A stretch of 41,974 nt of DNA, taken from an uncultured Opitutales bacterium. GTDB taxonomy: Bacteria; Verrucomicrobiota; Verrucomicrobiia; Opitutales; Intestinicryptomonadaceae. The translations under genes and the position numbers were made by a program. This document shows, one piece after another, positions 1 through 8,120 of the stretch. The stretch is taken from positions 1 to 41,974 of the forward strand of contig CALXLK010000016.1 in NCBI GenBank assembly GCA_944389175.1. The letters are read 5' to 3'. A model generated the notes under the pieces. The model had not been told where the DNA came from, did not search any database, and saw only the letters and a program-made list of their open reading frames with translations. The stretch's first letter is position 1. The number at the start of each line of letters is the position of its first letter.

Positions 1-260
1 ATGCTAAAGACTCCACGCCGCTTGCCCGTCGGCGCCGCGCGAAAAGGCTCTGAAAAATTTTGAAAAAGAACTGCCCCCGCCGCCGCGCAAGTTGGGCGCC
101 GAGGCCACTGCGCCGTGCTAAAGAATCTACGGCACTTACCCGTCGGCGCCGCGCAAACCGACCCCTATAGAAGGAGGCAAACGCGCAAAAAAGTCAAAAA
201 AATTGCTGGACATGAGAGTCAGTTTCTAGTTTAGTTCATGTTTTACTTCTTAATCAGAAT
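1..260. other. Upstream region of rpmI with two imperfect direct repeats
   Basis: No gene was recognised here, and the 3' end of infC, which usually precedes rpmI, is not visible. Two imperfect copies of a GC-rich block of about 42 bases lie at about 2-42 and 116-157. Both begin TGCTAAAGA and end CCCGTCGGCGCCGCGC. A strong Shine-Dalgarno-like AAGGAGG at 171-177 has no good start codon at normal spacing. A weak promoter-like pair (TTGCTG at 203-208, TAGTTT at 227-232) would start transcription shortly before rpmI. The region could hold a ribosomal-protein leader RNA or the promoter, but neither can be shown from sequence alone. Confidence 0.4.
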
Positions 261-452
261 ATGCAAAAGACTAAGAAATCAATCGTAAAACGCTTCAAAA
301 TAACGGCTACCGGAAAGGTCATGCGCAGGAGTCCTGGCAAGCGCCACTTGCTCAGTGCCAAAACCATCAAGCAGAAACGCGCGAAGGGTCATGACAAGAT
401 GGTAACACCGGGAATCGCGGCCATCGTCAAGAAGGCTGTTCCCTTTGCCTAA
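261..452 (+). CDS. rpmI: Large ribosomal subunit protein bL35
   Basis: This is a 63-residue, strongly basic protein of the usual L35 size. It has the family pattern: an N-terminal KRFKITATGK segment, then RRSPGKRHLLSAK and a Lys/Arg-rich middle. bL35 binds 23S rRNA in the 50S subunit. It lies 82 bases before rplT, the conserved rpmI-rplT order, and the two share the terminator after rplT. There is no visible Shine-Dalgarno before this ATG (upstream bases are CTTAATCAGAAT), so initiation may rely on an unstructured A/T-rich leader. The normally adjacent infC is not within the 260 bases upstream. Identification is firm. Confidence 0.97.
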   Translation: MQKTKKSIVKRFKITATGKVMRRSPGKRHLLSAKTIKQKRAKGHDKMVTPGIAAIVKKAVPFA

Positions 453-534
453 TTTGAAAGCACAGATATAAACGGCGACGAAAGGGTGAAGGCGACCCCC
501 AGTCCACAAAAAAAAATAATACAGGAGAAACAAC

Positions 535-891
535 ATGCCAAGAGTTACAAGTTCAGTAGCGTCCCGCAAGCGCAGATTGCGCACGTTGAAAAACGCAAGG
601 GGCTATTTCGGAAACAAGTCGCGCTTGTTCCGCTACGCCAAGGACGCGGTTCAGCACGCGGGTAAATACTCGTACAGAGACAGGAAGGTTCGCGCTCGCG
701 AATTCAGAAAGCTCTGGATAGTCCGCATAAACGCAGCCTGCAGAGCCGCAGGTTTGAAGTACAGCACGTTCATTGCCGGTTTGAAGGCGTTGAATATCGA
801 GATGGACAGAAAGCAACTCTCCGAGTTGGCCATCAACGACGAGGCCGCTTTCGCCTCGCTGGTAAAGAAGGTCGCAGACCTCAAAAAATAA
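535..891 (+). CDS. rplT: Large ribosomal subunit protein bL20
   Basis: The 118-residue protein matches bL20 over its full normal length. It has the N-terminal MPRVTSSVASRKRRLRTLKNA extension, the aromatic/basic GYFGNKSRLFRYAKDAV segment, the YRDRKVRAREFRKLWIVRIN core, and a C-terminal domain ending in the FASLV/ADL helix. bL20 is an early assembly protein of the 50S subunit and in some bacteria represses its own rpmI-rplT mRNA. A GGAG Shine-Dalgarno sits 7-10 bases before the ATG. A strong hairpin terminator follows 20 bases after the stop, so rpmI-rplT appears to be a complete two-gene transcript. Confidence 0.98.
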   Translation: MPRVTSSVASRKRRLRTLKNARGYFGNKSRLFRYAKDAVQHAGKYSYRDRKVRAREFRKLWIVRINAACRAAGLKYSTFIAGLKALNIEMDRKQLSELAINDEAAFASLVKKVADLKK

Positions 892-910
892 ACGAAAATT
901 TTTTGCTATG

Positions 911-942
911 CGGCGCGCTTTAAAGTGCGCCGTTTTTTTTTT
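911..942 (+). terminator. Rho-independent terminator after rplT
   Basis: A perfect stem begins CGGCGC (911-916) and ends GCGCCG (927-932). It is extended inward by a G-U pair and C-G and T-A pairs around a small A/T loop, and is followed by ten T residues at 933-942. It lies 20 bases after the rplT stop and separates the ribosomal protein pair from pheS. Confidence 0.92.
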
Positions 943-1167
943 GCGCGATCCGTTTCGCCCTACCGTATGGAAAAAAAACGGGCATTGAGCTGTTTGAAAA
1001 AATAGCGCAAAGAGATCTCAAAAGGGAGTAATAAGCGGCTTTTGAAACTTGTGAAAATGCTGGCGTGGGGGGAAAAAATGCTTGCCAATTCCGGCAAATG
1101 AAAGTTTCATAAAAGTTTACTTATAATAAAAAACTGACCGGCGATTTCGGGGTCGGGAAAAATTGGT

Positions 1168-2214
1168 ATGGAAAACAAAATAAACGATATTCTGGCAAAG
1201 GCAAAATCGCTTCTGCCCAACGCAAAAACCAAGGGCGAAGTCGCGGCGATAAGCGCCGACATAACCGGGCCAAACGGCTCGCTTACGGCGCTTATGAAAA
1301 TTATCCCGACTCTCGAAAAATCGCAGAGGCCCGCCGCGGGCAAAATGATCAACATGGCAAAAAGCCAAATCGAGCCGCTTATAACCCAGGCGTATGCGCG
1401 CATAGAAAACGAACAAATGGCGCAGGCCCTCGGCGAAAGCCCCGACATTACCCTGCCTAACATAGACGCGCCCATGGGGACGCTGCACCCCCTCACACTC
1501 ACGATCAGAAAAATTTGCGACATATTCAAGAAGGCGGGCTTTACCGTGGCCGAGGCGACAGATCTCGAGACAGAGTGGTTCTGCTTCGACGCCCTCAACA
1601 CCCCCGCCGACCACCCCGCAAGGGACGCCCAAGACACGCTTTTTATGCCGCGCCAAACGGTGGCAGCCAACGTTACAAAGCACGCCGACGAGCTCTACCT
1701 GCTGCGCAGCCACACGTCGTCGGTGCAAATAAGGGCCATGCTCAAGGAGGGGGCCCCGATAAAAATTCTGGCGCCGGGGCGCGCATTCAGGCGCGACACC
1801 GTCGATGCGACTCACTCTGCAAACTTCCACCAAATCGAATGCCTGTACATAGACAAGGACGTGAGGCTTACCGACTTGAAAGCGGCTCTTGTGTACCTGT
1901 TTAAATCGCTGTTTGGGGAGTCGGCAAAGACGCGCCTGCGCCCGAGCTTTTTCCCGTTTACAGAACCGAGCTTCGAGGTCGACTTTATGAGCGCAAACCT
2001 CGGGAAACTGAGCAATAAGTGGATTGAAATTATGGGCTGCGGAATGGTCGACCCGAATGTGCTCAAAAACGTCGGGCTCGACCCCGACGTGTACAGCGGC
2101 TATGCGTTTGGCCTGGGCGTCGAACGCGTGGCGATGCTTGTCCACTCGATAGACGACATCCGCCACTTCTACACCAACGACGTGCGCTTCCTGCGCCAAT
2201 TCTCTGGCCGCTAA
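1168..2214 (+). CDS. pheS: Phenylalanine-tRNA ligase alpha subunit
   Basis: The 348-residue protein is the catalytic alpha chain of the alpha2-beta2 PheRS, which charges tRNA-Phe. Residues 1 to about 90 form the Lys/Ala-rich N-terminal coiled coil that contacts tRNA. The class II core starts at the HPLT motif (about 107) and contains WFCFDALNTPADHPARD (about 137-153), motif 2 GRAFRRDTVDATHSANFHQ (about 204-222) and motif 3 GLGVERVAML near the C terminus. Length and motifs are normal. pheT follows after 21 bases, as in most bacteria. The 276 bases upstream contain the rplT terminator and then A/T-rich sequence that probably holds the promoter for the long downstream operon. Confidence 0.98.
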   Translation: MENKINDILAKAKSLLPNAKTKGEVAAISADITGPNGSLTALMKIIPTLEKSQRPAAGKMINMAKSQIEPLITQAYARIENEQMAQALGESPDITLPNIDAPMGTLHPLTLTIRKICDIFKKAGFTVAEATDLETEWFCFDALNTPADHPARDAQDTLFMPRQTVAANVTKHADELYLLRSHTSSVQIRAMLKEGAPIKILAPGRAFRRDTVDATHSANFHQIECLYIDKDVRLTDLKAALVYLFKSLFGESAKTRLRPSFFPFTEPSFEVDFMSANLGKLSNKWIEIMGCGMVDPNVLKNVGLDPDVYSGYAFGLGVERVAMLVHSIDDIRHFYTNDVRFLRQFSGR

Positions 2215-2235
2215 GAAAAAGGAGACTTTAAGAAG

Positions 2236-4683
2236 ATGAAAGCAAGCTTAAAATGGTTGAACAAATACGTCGATCTCTCCGACTTGAGCGTCGACGAAAT
2301 AGCGCAGGCTCTGCCGATGCTCGGCTTGGAAGTCGAAAGCGTCGAGACGGTCGGGCTCAAAGAGCTCGAAAACGTGGTAGTCGGCCAAATTCTAAGCCGC
2401 CAGCAGCACCCGAACGCCGACAAGTTGGGCGTGTGCATGGTAAAGGTAGATCCGGATAAAGACCCGATCCAGATTGTATGCGGCGCCAAAAATTACAAAG
2501 TAGGCGATATAGTTCCCGTGGCGCTCGACGGCGCCAAGCTGCCCGCGCCCGACGGCGGAGTATTTGAAATCAAGGTGTCGCAGCTCAGGGGCGTGACCAG
2601 CAACGGCATGATGTGCTCGGCGCGCGAGCTCGGGCTAGGCGCCGACCACAGCGGCCTGCTCATTCTCACGGGCAACCCCGCGGCGAAAGTCGGCATGAGG
2701 ATAAACGACGTCTTTACAGACTCCGACACCGTCTTTGAAATAGAGCTTACGGCAAACCGCGGCGACTGCCTAAGCCACATAGGCATTGCCAGGGAGCTTG
2801 CGGCGCGCTTCAACAAGAAACTCAAACTTCCGGAATTAAAATACGAGCCAAAATACGCTCCGACGCCCGAGGGCGGCTTGTTAAAGTCGGTGGAGCTGCA
2901 GACAAAGAACTGCCCGATGTACACGGCGGTATCGATAAAGGGCGTAAAAATAGGCAAGAGCCCCGACTGGATGATCAGAGACCTCGAATCGGTCGGCCTG
3001 CGCTCGATAAACAACGTAGTCGACGTGACCAACTATGTCCTCATGGAATACGGCCAGCCGCTGCACGCATTCGACGCGGCCAAGATTAAGGGCGCAAAAA
3101 TCATAGTCCGCCAGGCGCGCCAAGACGAACCCATGCAAACCCTCGACGGTAAAAAATACATTCTCTCCCCCGAAGCCACGCTCATATGCGACGCGGAAAA
3201 TGCAACGGCCATAGCGGGAGTCATGGGCGGGCTGGATTCCGAAGTGACCGAAAGCACGACCGACGTCGTGCTTGAATCGGCGTATTTCAACCCCGGAAAC
3301 GTGAGATCCACCTCGCGCAAGTACGCAATCAATACAGACTCCTCATACCGCTTCGCCCGCGATGTGGACCCCAACGGAACGCTTGCGGCCTCGAGGCGCG
3401 CGGCCGACCTCATAGCGGAGTTGGCGGGCGGAACCATAGAGCCGGTAACATGTCTGGTTGGCCAAAAGCCCCGAGACGACAGAAAAATACAAATAAGCCT
3501 CCGGTACATAATAGACCGCATAGGCTTTGAAATAAAGGCCGAAGACGCCGCCGACGCGTTTAGGAGGCTCGGCTTTGGAGTCGAGTGCGACGGCGAAAAT
3601 ATGAGCGTGCTGGTGCCGTCGTTTAGAAGCGACGTCGACAGGCCGATAGACCTCGTTGAGGAATTCGTCAGAATATGGGGCTCGGACAACATTCCCGACA
3701 CGCTCATGACGACGACCGAATCGTTCCGCCAGGACGATCCGCTTTTTACATACGCCAACAAAGTGTCGAATTACCTGGCTGCAATAGGCCTAAACGAGTG
3801 CCAAAACTATACACTAAAGGACAGCCAGAGAAACGCCAGCCTCTACGAAAACTCCGAGTTTTTGAAGCTTTCCAACCCGCTGACAAGCGACCAGGACAGC
3901 TTGAGGATGTCGCTGCTGGACGGTCTAATAGACGTAGTTGCCACGAATATTTCCGCGGCAAACTCGTTCAAGGGATTCTTTGAAAACGGCAAGATTTTCA
4001 AGGCCGACAAGAACGGAGAAATACTCGAGCTTGCCTCCACCGCCTTCGTAATCGCCGCAGACCCGGATGCAAGAGCCTGGCAAAAGCGCCCGCAGCCCGA
4101 CTTTTTTGAGGCAAAGCGCGTAGTATTTGACATGCTTGGAATTCTCGGGGTGGACGCCTCGCGCCTGAATTTCCAGAAGCTTGAGGGGCCGTTTTGGCAA
4201 GACGGGTTCGCCGCGGCATGCGGCTCGGAGAAGCGCGAGGGCTTCTGCATAAACTTCGGCGCCGTAAACGTGGGGCTGTTGCGCGGCGCGGGAATTGAAA
4301 GAATTGTATATGCCGGGGAAATAACGTTTAAGCCCGAGGTTGCCGCCCGAAAGAAAGGCGCTCAAAAGTTCTCGGCTTTCAGTTCGTTCCCCCCCGCAAT
4401 AAGGGACATTTGCCTGATAGCAAAAAATCAAGAACGCGCCTTTGACGTAATATCGGAAGTATCTAAGGTTGCGCGCCAGAAGGTAAAGGGGACGGGTTTC
4501 GATGTCGAGTCGGTGGAACTCTTCGACGTGTACTGCGGCAAGGGAATTGATGAGGGCTGCAAGAGCATGAGCATATCGCTGAGCTTCCGCTCAATGGACA
4601 GGACACTCCAAGCCGAAGAGGTCAATAAGGCCTTTGACGCAATCTGCGCGGAAATAGGCAAGAAACACAAGCTCAGAATGTAG
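2236..4683 (+). CDS. pheT: Phenylalanine-tRNA ligase beta subunit
   Basis: The 815-residue protein has the full bacterial PheT architecture. The N terminus begins MKASLKWLNKYVDLS. Next come the EMAP/tRNA-binding OB fold (about 40-155, with HPNADKL and CGAKN), the B3/B4 editing region (about 205-400, including YGQPLHAFDAAKI), the B5 domain (about 400-475), the catalytic-like core and the C-terminal anticodon-binding FDX-ACB domain (from about 715, FPPAIRDICLI). It forms the alpha2-beta2 enzyme with PheS and removes misacylated Tyr. AGGAG lies upstream with AAGAAG directly before the ATG. tatC begins one base after the stop, which suggests co-transcription of genes of unrelated function. Confidence 0.97.
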   Translation: MKASLKWLNKYVDLSDLSVDEIAQALPMLGLEVESVETVGLKELENVVVGQILSRQQHPNADKLGVCMVKVDPDKDPIQIVCGAKNYKVGDIVPVALDGAKLPAPDGGVFEIKVSQLRGVTSNGMMCSARELGLGADHSGLLILTGNPAAKVGMRINDVFTDSDTVFEIELTANRGDCLSHIGIARELAARFNKKLKLPELKYEPKYAPTPEGGLLKSVELQTKNCPMYTAVSIKGVKIGKSPDWMIRDLESVGLRSINNVVDVTNYVLMEYGQPLHAFDAAKIKGAKIIVRQARQDEPMQTLDGKKYILSPEATLICDAENATAIAGVMGGLDSEVTESTTDVVLESAYFNPGNVRSTSRKYAINTDSSYRFARDVDPNGTLAASRRAADLIAELAGGTIEPVTCLVGQKPRDDRKIQISLRYIIDRIGFEIKAEDAADAFRRLGFGVECDGENMSVLVPSFRSDVDRPIDLVEEFVRIWGSDNIPDTLMTTTESFRQDDPLFTYANKVSNYLAAIGLNECQNYTLKDSQRNASLYENSEFLKLSNPLTSDQDSLRMSLLDGLIDVVATNISAANSFKGFFENGKIFKADKNGEILELASTAFVIAADPDARAWQKRPQPDFFEAKRVVFDMLGILGVDASRLNFQKLEGPFWQDGFAAACGSEKREGFCINFGAVNVGLLRGAGIERIVYAGEITFKPEVAARKKGAQKFSAFSSFPPAIRDICLIAKNQERAFDVISEVSKVARQKVKGTGFDVESVELFDVYCGKGIDEGCKSMSISLSFRSMDRTLQAEEVNKAFDAICAEIGKKHKLRM

Positions 4684-4684
4684 C

Positions 4685-6259
4685 ATGGCAGAAGAGACGC
4701 AAACCGCGGCAAACCCCGCAGACGAAATGACGTTCCTTGAGCATCTCGAGGAAATGCGCACGGTGATACTTAAATCGCTCGGGGTTTTCATGGTTGCATT
4801 TGTAATAGTAATATGCGGCTTCTACTACTTCAATAAGGCAATGCTAATGCCGTTGAACTCGGCAAAAAAAATATTGGCAAGCTACGTGGGTCAAGAGCAG
4901 ACCGCAAAAACGTCGGTCAAAGACCAGACGCTGGGTCCCGTTTACCTGGAAATGGAGCGCGAGGGCAAGAAAGACCGCGTCGGGCCGCTGTACATAGTTC
5001 CAAAGGACGACAGCGTAGTCCTCGTTAAGAATCCCCCGAGCTCGGGAAATTGGGTCGCGGATATAAAGCTGCGCTCGATGTCGATTACGACGCCCATATA
5101 TGTGTGGCTCTCCGTGGGCTTTCTGGGGTCGCTTGGAATGGCTCTGCCCTTCGTGGCGTATTTTGTCGCGCGCTTTGTAATGCCGGGGCTCACCGAACAG
5201 GAGCTTAAAATGCTCGCCCCGGGGGCGATAGCAGGAACTATACTATTCTTTGTCGGAGCGGCGTTTGCGTTCTTTTTCATGCTGCCAATGGGAATAGCAT
5301 TCATGGCATGGATGTCGCAGGGAATGCAGCTTGAGATGTTTCCCGATGCCATGAGCTACTACACGATGGTGATTTTCGTGACAATTGCAACCGGCCTGAC
5401 ATTCGAACTCCCCCTGCTTGAGTTTATATTAATTTACCTGGGAGTCCTAAATGTGGAGTGGCTTAAGAAAAACCGCAGAATGGTGATTCTAATTCTGGTG
5501 GTTTTTGCCGCGATAGTGACGCCGCCTGACTGCATCACCCAAATATCCCTCGCCACTCCGCTGTACCTTCTGTACGAGGTTTCCCTAAGGCTCGGGGAAC
5601 GGGCCCGCAAGCGCAAGCTCGCCCGCGAGGCCGCCGAGGAGGCCGCCGAAAAAGAGCGGGAGGAGCGCGAAGAGGCAGAGTACGTCAAGGGGGAGGCAAG
5701 GCGAAGGCTCGCCGAGGAAAAAGAAGAGAAAATAGCCGAGGCAAACGAAGGGGCAAAAGCCATTGCCGAAGACAATGCCGCCCCGTACGACAACCTCGAA
5801 GACTCGGCCTACGAAGAGCTCGATACCCTCGAGGACGACTACGACTACGATACCTATATGCGCGAGCTCGAATCGACGACTTCGGAAGGCTACATAAACT
5901 ACGGCGACTTGGCAAAAGGCGCCCCGGATACGTCCGTGCTGTCGCCGGATTGGTCGTTAAACGAGCCGGATACGTCGCTTATGTCGCCGGACTGGTCGCT
6001 AAACGAACCTAAGCAATCTTCTGAATTTTCCCAAGATCATGGGCAACGGCAAGACCAACCCCCCGATAGTGGCGCCGAAGAACCACGCGGCGGCGGCGAA
6101 AAAGCCGCCGAAGGAAGCCTTGAGAGTGAGGGCGCGCCGGCCGAATCGGGAAGGAATGACGCGACGGAAGATAGATGCAAAAAGCCTGAAAAGGCGGACC
6201 CGGAAGAAGGGAAAAATCTCAAAGAAAACTCGGCAGACGAAAAAACTGCCGATAAATAA
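4685..6259 (+). CDS. tatC: Sec-independent protein translocase TatC with enlarged loop and long acidic tail
   Basis: TatC is the multi-spanning receptor for twin-arginine signal peptides in the inner membrane. The family N-terminal motif is present (FLEHLEEMR, residues 17-25), as are membrane segments at about 31-49, 137-160, 180-208, 224-242, 244-258 and 267-300, and the cytoplasmic GLTEQELK segment (168-175) with its conserved Glu. Two things are odd. The first periplasmic loop, about 58-133, is some 50-60 residues longer than in typical TatC. A cytoplasmic tail of about 220 residues (302-524) is highly charged, Glu/Asp/Ala-rich, and contains a 14-residue tandem repeat (414-427, 428-441). 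Total length is 524 against about 250 normally. No tatA or tatB is visible nearby. The start lies one base after the pheT stop. Confidence 0.93.
   Translation: MAEETQTAANPADEMTFLEHLEEMRTVILKSLGVFMVAFVIVICGFYYFNKAMLMPLNSAKKILASYVGQEQTAKTSVKDQTLGPVYLEMEREGKKDRVGPLYIVPKDDSVVLVKNPPSSGNWVADIKLRSMSITTPIYVWLSVGFLGSLGMALPFVAYFVARFVMPGLTEQELKMLAPGAIAGTILFFVGAAFAFFFMLPMGIAFMAWMSQGMQLEMFPDAMSYYTMVIFVTIATGLTFELPLLEFILIYLGVLNVEWLKKNRRMVILILVVFAAIVTPPDCITQISLATPLYLLYEVSLRLGERARKRKLAREAAEEAAEKEREEREEAEYVKGEARRRLAEEKEEKIAEANEGAKAIAEDNAAPYDNLEDSAYEELDTLEDDYDYDTYMRELESTTSEGYINYGDLAKGAPDTSVLSPDWSLNEPDTSLMSPDWSLNEPKQSSEFSQDHGQRQDQPPDSGAEEPRGGGEKAAEGSLESEGAPAESGRNDATEDRCKKPEKADPEEGKNLKENSADEKTADK
5924..6007 (+). 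repeat. 42-base tandem duplication inside tatC
   Basis: Two adjacent 42-base units (5924-5965 and 5966-6007) encode PDTSVLSPDWSLNE and PDTSLMSPDWSLNE. The DNA copies differ at several mostly synonymous positions, so the duplication is not very recent and the peptide has been kept. The unit lies in the acidic cytoplasmic tail of TatC. Confidence 0.85.
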
Positions 6260-6280
6260 CGAATGTTCGGCTGGTAAAGA

Positions 6281-8119
6281 ATGTCAGGAGTAGGCCATAA
6301 ATTCGCGCGTCTGGCGCGTTTTATAGCGCTGTCGGCGACAGCGTTTGCCCTCTCGTGCTCCCAGCCGCCGCAAATAGCCCGCGACCAATATCCGCTGCCC
6401 GAGGACGTCGAAATATCGAAATGCAAGCCGGGCAAATACGGGGGTATATTCGTTTTGGCAGCCTCGCAAGAGCCGCAGACGTTTAATCCGCTCATATCAA
6501 GCGACGCGTATTCAAGCATGGTTATAGATATGATGATGGCGCCGCTTGTCACGTATGACCCGTTCACCCAGGAGAGCGCCCCCGCCCTTGCGAAATCTTG
6601 GGAGATATCGCCCGACGGCAAGACGTACACCTTCAACCTGCGCCACGGCGTAAAGTTTAGCGACGGAGTCGAACTGACGGCCGACGACGTAATATTTACA
6701 TTCGACGCCATTTTTGAGCCTCTGCGCGGGCCCGACGGCAAGCCAAAGATCGACCCGCAAACAAAAAGGCCTCTGTTAAAGAATCCCTCGCGCTATGCCG
6801 GCCAGTTCACCATAGGCGGAGAGTACATAAAGTATAGGAAGATAGACAAATACAGAGTTTCCTTTACGACAAAGACCGTCTATGCGCCCTTTTTAACTGA
6901 CATAGGCTTCATATGCATACTGCCCAAGCACAAGCTGGAATCTGCCGTAAAAAACGGCACCTTGCAGCAGCAGTGGTCAACGCAGACGGCGATAGACAAC
7001 CCCTCCGAAATAGCGGCCACGGGGCCCTTTTGCATATTTGCGTACAAGCCTGGCGAGTCGCTGATACTAAAGCCCAACCCGCACTACTGGCGCGCCGACG
7101 AAAAGCGCCAGCGCCTGCCGTACATAGACTTTCTAATATACAAGTTTGTGGCCGACGCGAACACCTCGACAATACTCTTTGCGACCGGCCAGTGCGACGC
7201 GGCCGCAGTCTCGGCCAACGACTACGCGTGGGTAAAAAACTATGCTAATACGTACGATTTTAAAATCTACGAGCGCGGGCCGGATTCGTCGATATCCTTT
7301 ATCTGGTTCAATCAAAATCCCAACAAGGAGCCCGACGGAAAACCGTACGTAAAGCCGTATAAACTAAAATGGTTTTCCAATGTAAAATTCAGGCGCGCTA
7401 TAATGCAGGCGATAGACCGCGACGGCCTGATAAAAAGCGTTTGGTTTTCCAGGGCGGTAAAGCTTCATTCAATAATATCGCCCGCAAATAAAAAATGGCA
7501 CAACCCCGACACCGTCAAGTACGAGTATTCCCCCGAGACGTCGAGGCAGCTGCTAAAGGAAGAGGGCTTTTACTACGGGTCCGACGGCAGGCTGCGCGAC
7601 AAGCTCGGCAACGCCGTGGAATTCGATTTCATGGTCGCCGACGGCTCACAAAATTCGACGACGACGGCGACGACATTCGTCGAAAACATGAAGGCCATAG
7701 GCATAAAGGTATCGCTTAAGTTTATGGATTTTGCCGCGATAGTTTCGAAAATAGACGACACGTTTGACTACGAGGCGGCAATGCTGGGCTTTACCGGGGG
7801 CGGAGACCCCTCCGGTGGCAAGGCTATATACCGCTCCGACGGATTTCTGCACGTATGGAACCCGCGTCAGAAAACTCCCGCCACCGACTGGGAGAGGCGC
7901 ATAGACGAGATTTACGAGCGCCAAGAGGCCGAGCTTGACACCCGAAAGCGCCGCGAGCTCATATTCGAGATGCAGCAGCTATTCTCAAAGAACCTGCCCC
8001 TTTTCTATCTTACTACGCCCATGAGCTACTCCGGGATACAGAAAAAGTGGCAAAATGTGCGCGTACCCCCGCTGGGGTCGATAATCTGGAATCTGGAAGA
8101 ACTCTACGAACGGGATTAG
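6281..8119 (+). CDS. ABC transporter peptide/oligopeptide-binding protein (SBP_bac_5 family), probable lipoprotein
   Basis: The 612-residue protein is a family 5 extracytoplasmic solute receptor of the DppA/OppA type. The N terminus has basic residues, a hydrophobic stretch (about 11-25) and Cys26 (AFALSC), a somewhat atypical lipobox, so it is probably a lipid-anchored periplasmic protein. Family hallmarks are EPQTFNPLISSD (about 66-77), the APALAKSWEISPDGKTYTF stretch (about 105-123), the VKFSDGVELTADDV signature after it, and VKFRRAIMQAIDRDGL in the second lobe. It is followed after one base by the fused permease, so the two should form one importer. Substrate cannot be read from sequence; peptides are most likely, nickel or sugars less so. 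No ATPase subunit is adjacent. Confidence 0.9.
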   Translation: MSGVGHKFARLARFIALSATAFALSCSQPPQIARDQYPLPEDVEISKCKPGKYGGIFVLAASQEPQTFNPLISSDAYSSMVIDMMMAPLVTYDPFTQESAPALAKSWEISPDGKTYTFNLRHGVKFSDGVELTADDVIFTFDAIFEPLRGPDGKPKIDPQTKRPLLKNPSRYAGQFTIGGEYIKYRKIDKYRVSFTTKTVYAPFLTDIGFICILPKHKLESAVKNGTLQQQWSTQTAIDNPSEIAATGPFCIFAYKPGESLILKPNPHYWRADEKRQRLPYIDFLIYKFVADANTSTILFATGQCDAAAVSANDYAWVKNYANTYDFKIYERGPDSSISFIWFNQNPNKEPDGKPYVKPYKLKWFSNVKFRRAIMQAIDRDGLIKSVWFSRAVKLHSIISPANKKWHNPDTVKYEYSPETSRQLLKEEGFYYGSDGRLRDKLGNAVEFDFMVADGSQNSTTTATTFVENMKAIGIKVSLKFMDFAAIVSKIDDTFDYEAAMLGFTGGGDPSGGKAIYRSDGFLHVWNPRQKTPATDWERRIDEIYERQEAELDTRKRRELIFEMQQLFSKNLPLFYLTTPMSYSGIQKKWQNVRVPPLGSIIWNLEELYERD

Positions 8120-8120
8120 C

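Noticed and set aside
1117..2199. Long open frame of 360 codons on the reverse strand opposite pheS
   Set aside because: It is an antisense shadow of a certain gene, with no family resemblance and an odd His/Arg/Val-rich composition caused by GC-biased third positions of pheS.
6039..6293. Overlapping +1-frame open frame of 84 codons at the end of tatC, very basic
   Set aside because: The tatC frame continues the acidic composition of its tail up to a stop 21 bases before the next gene. The alternative frame has no ribosome binding site or known motif. A past frameshift cannot be fully excluded.
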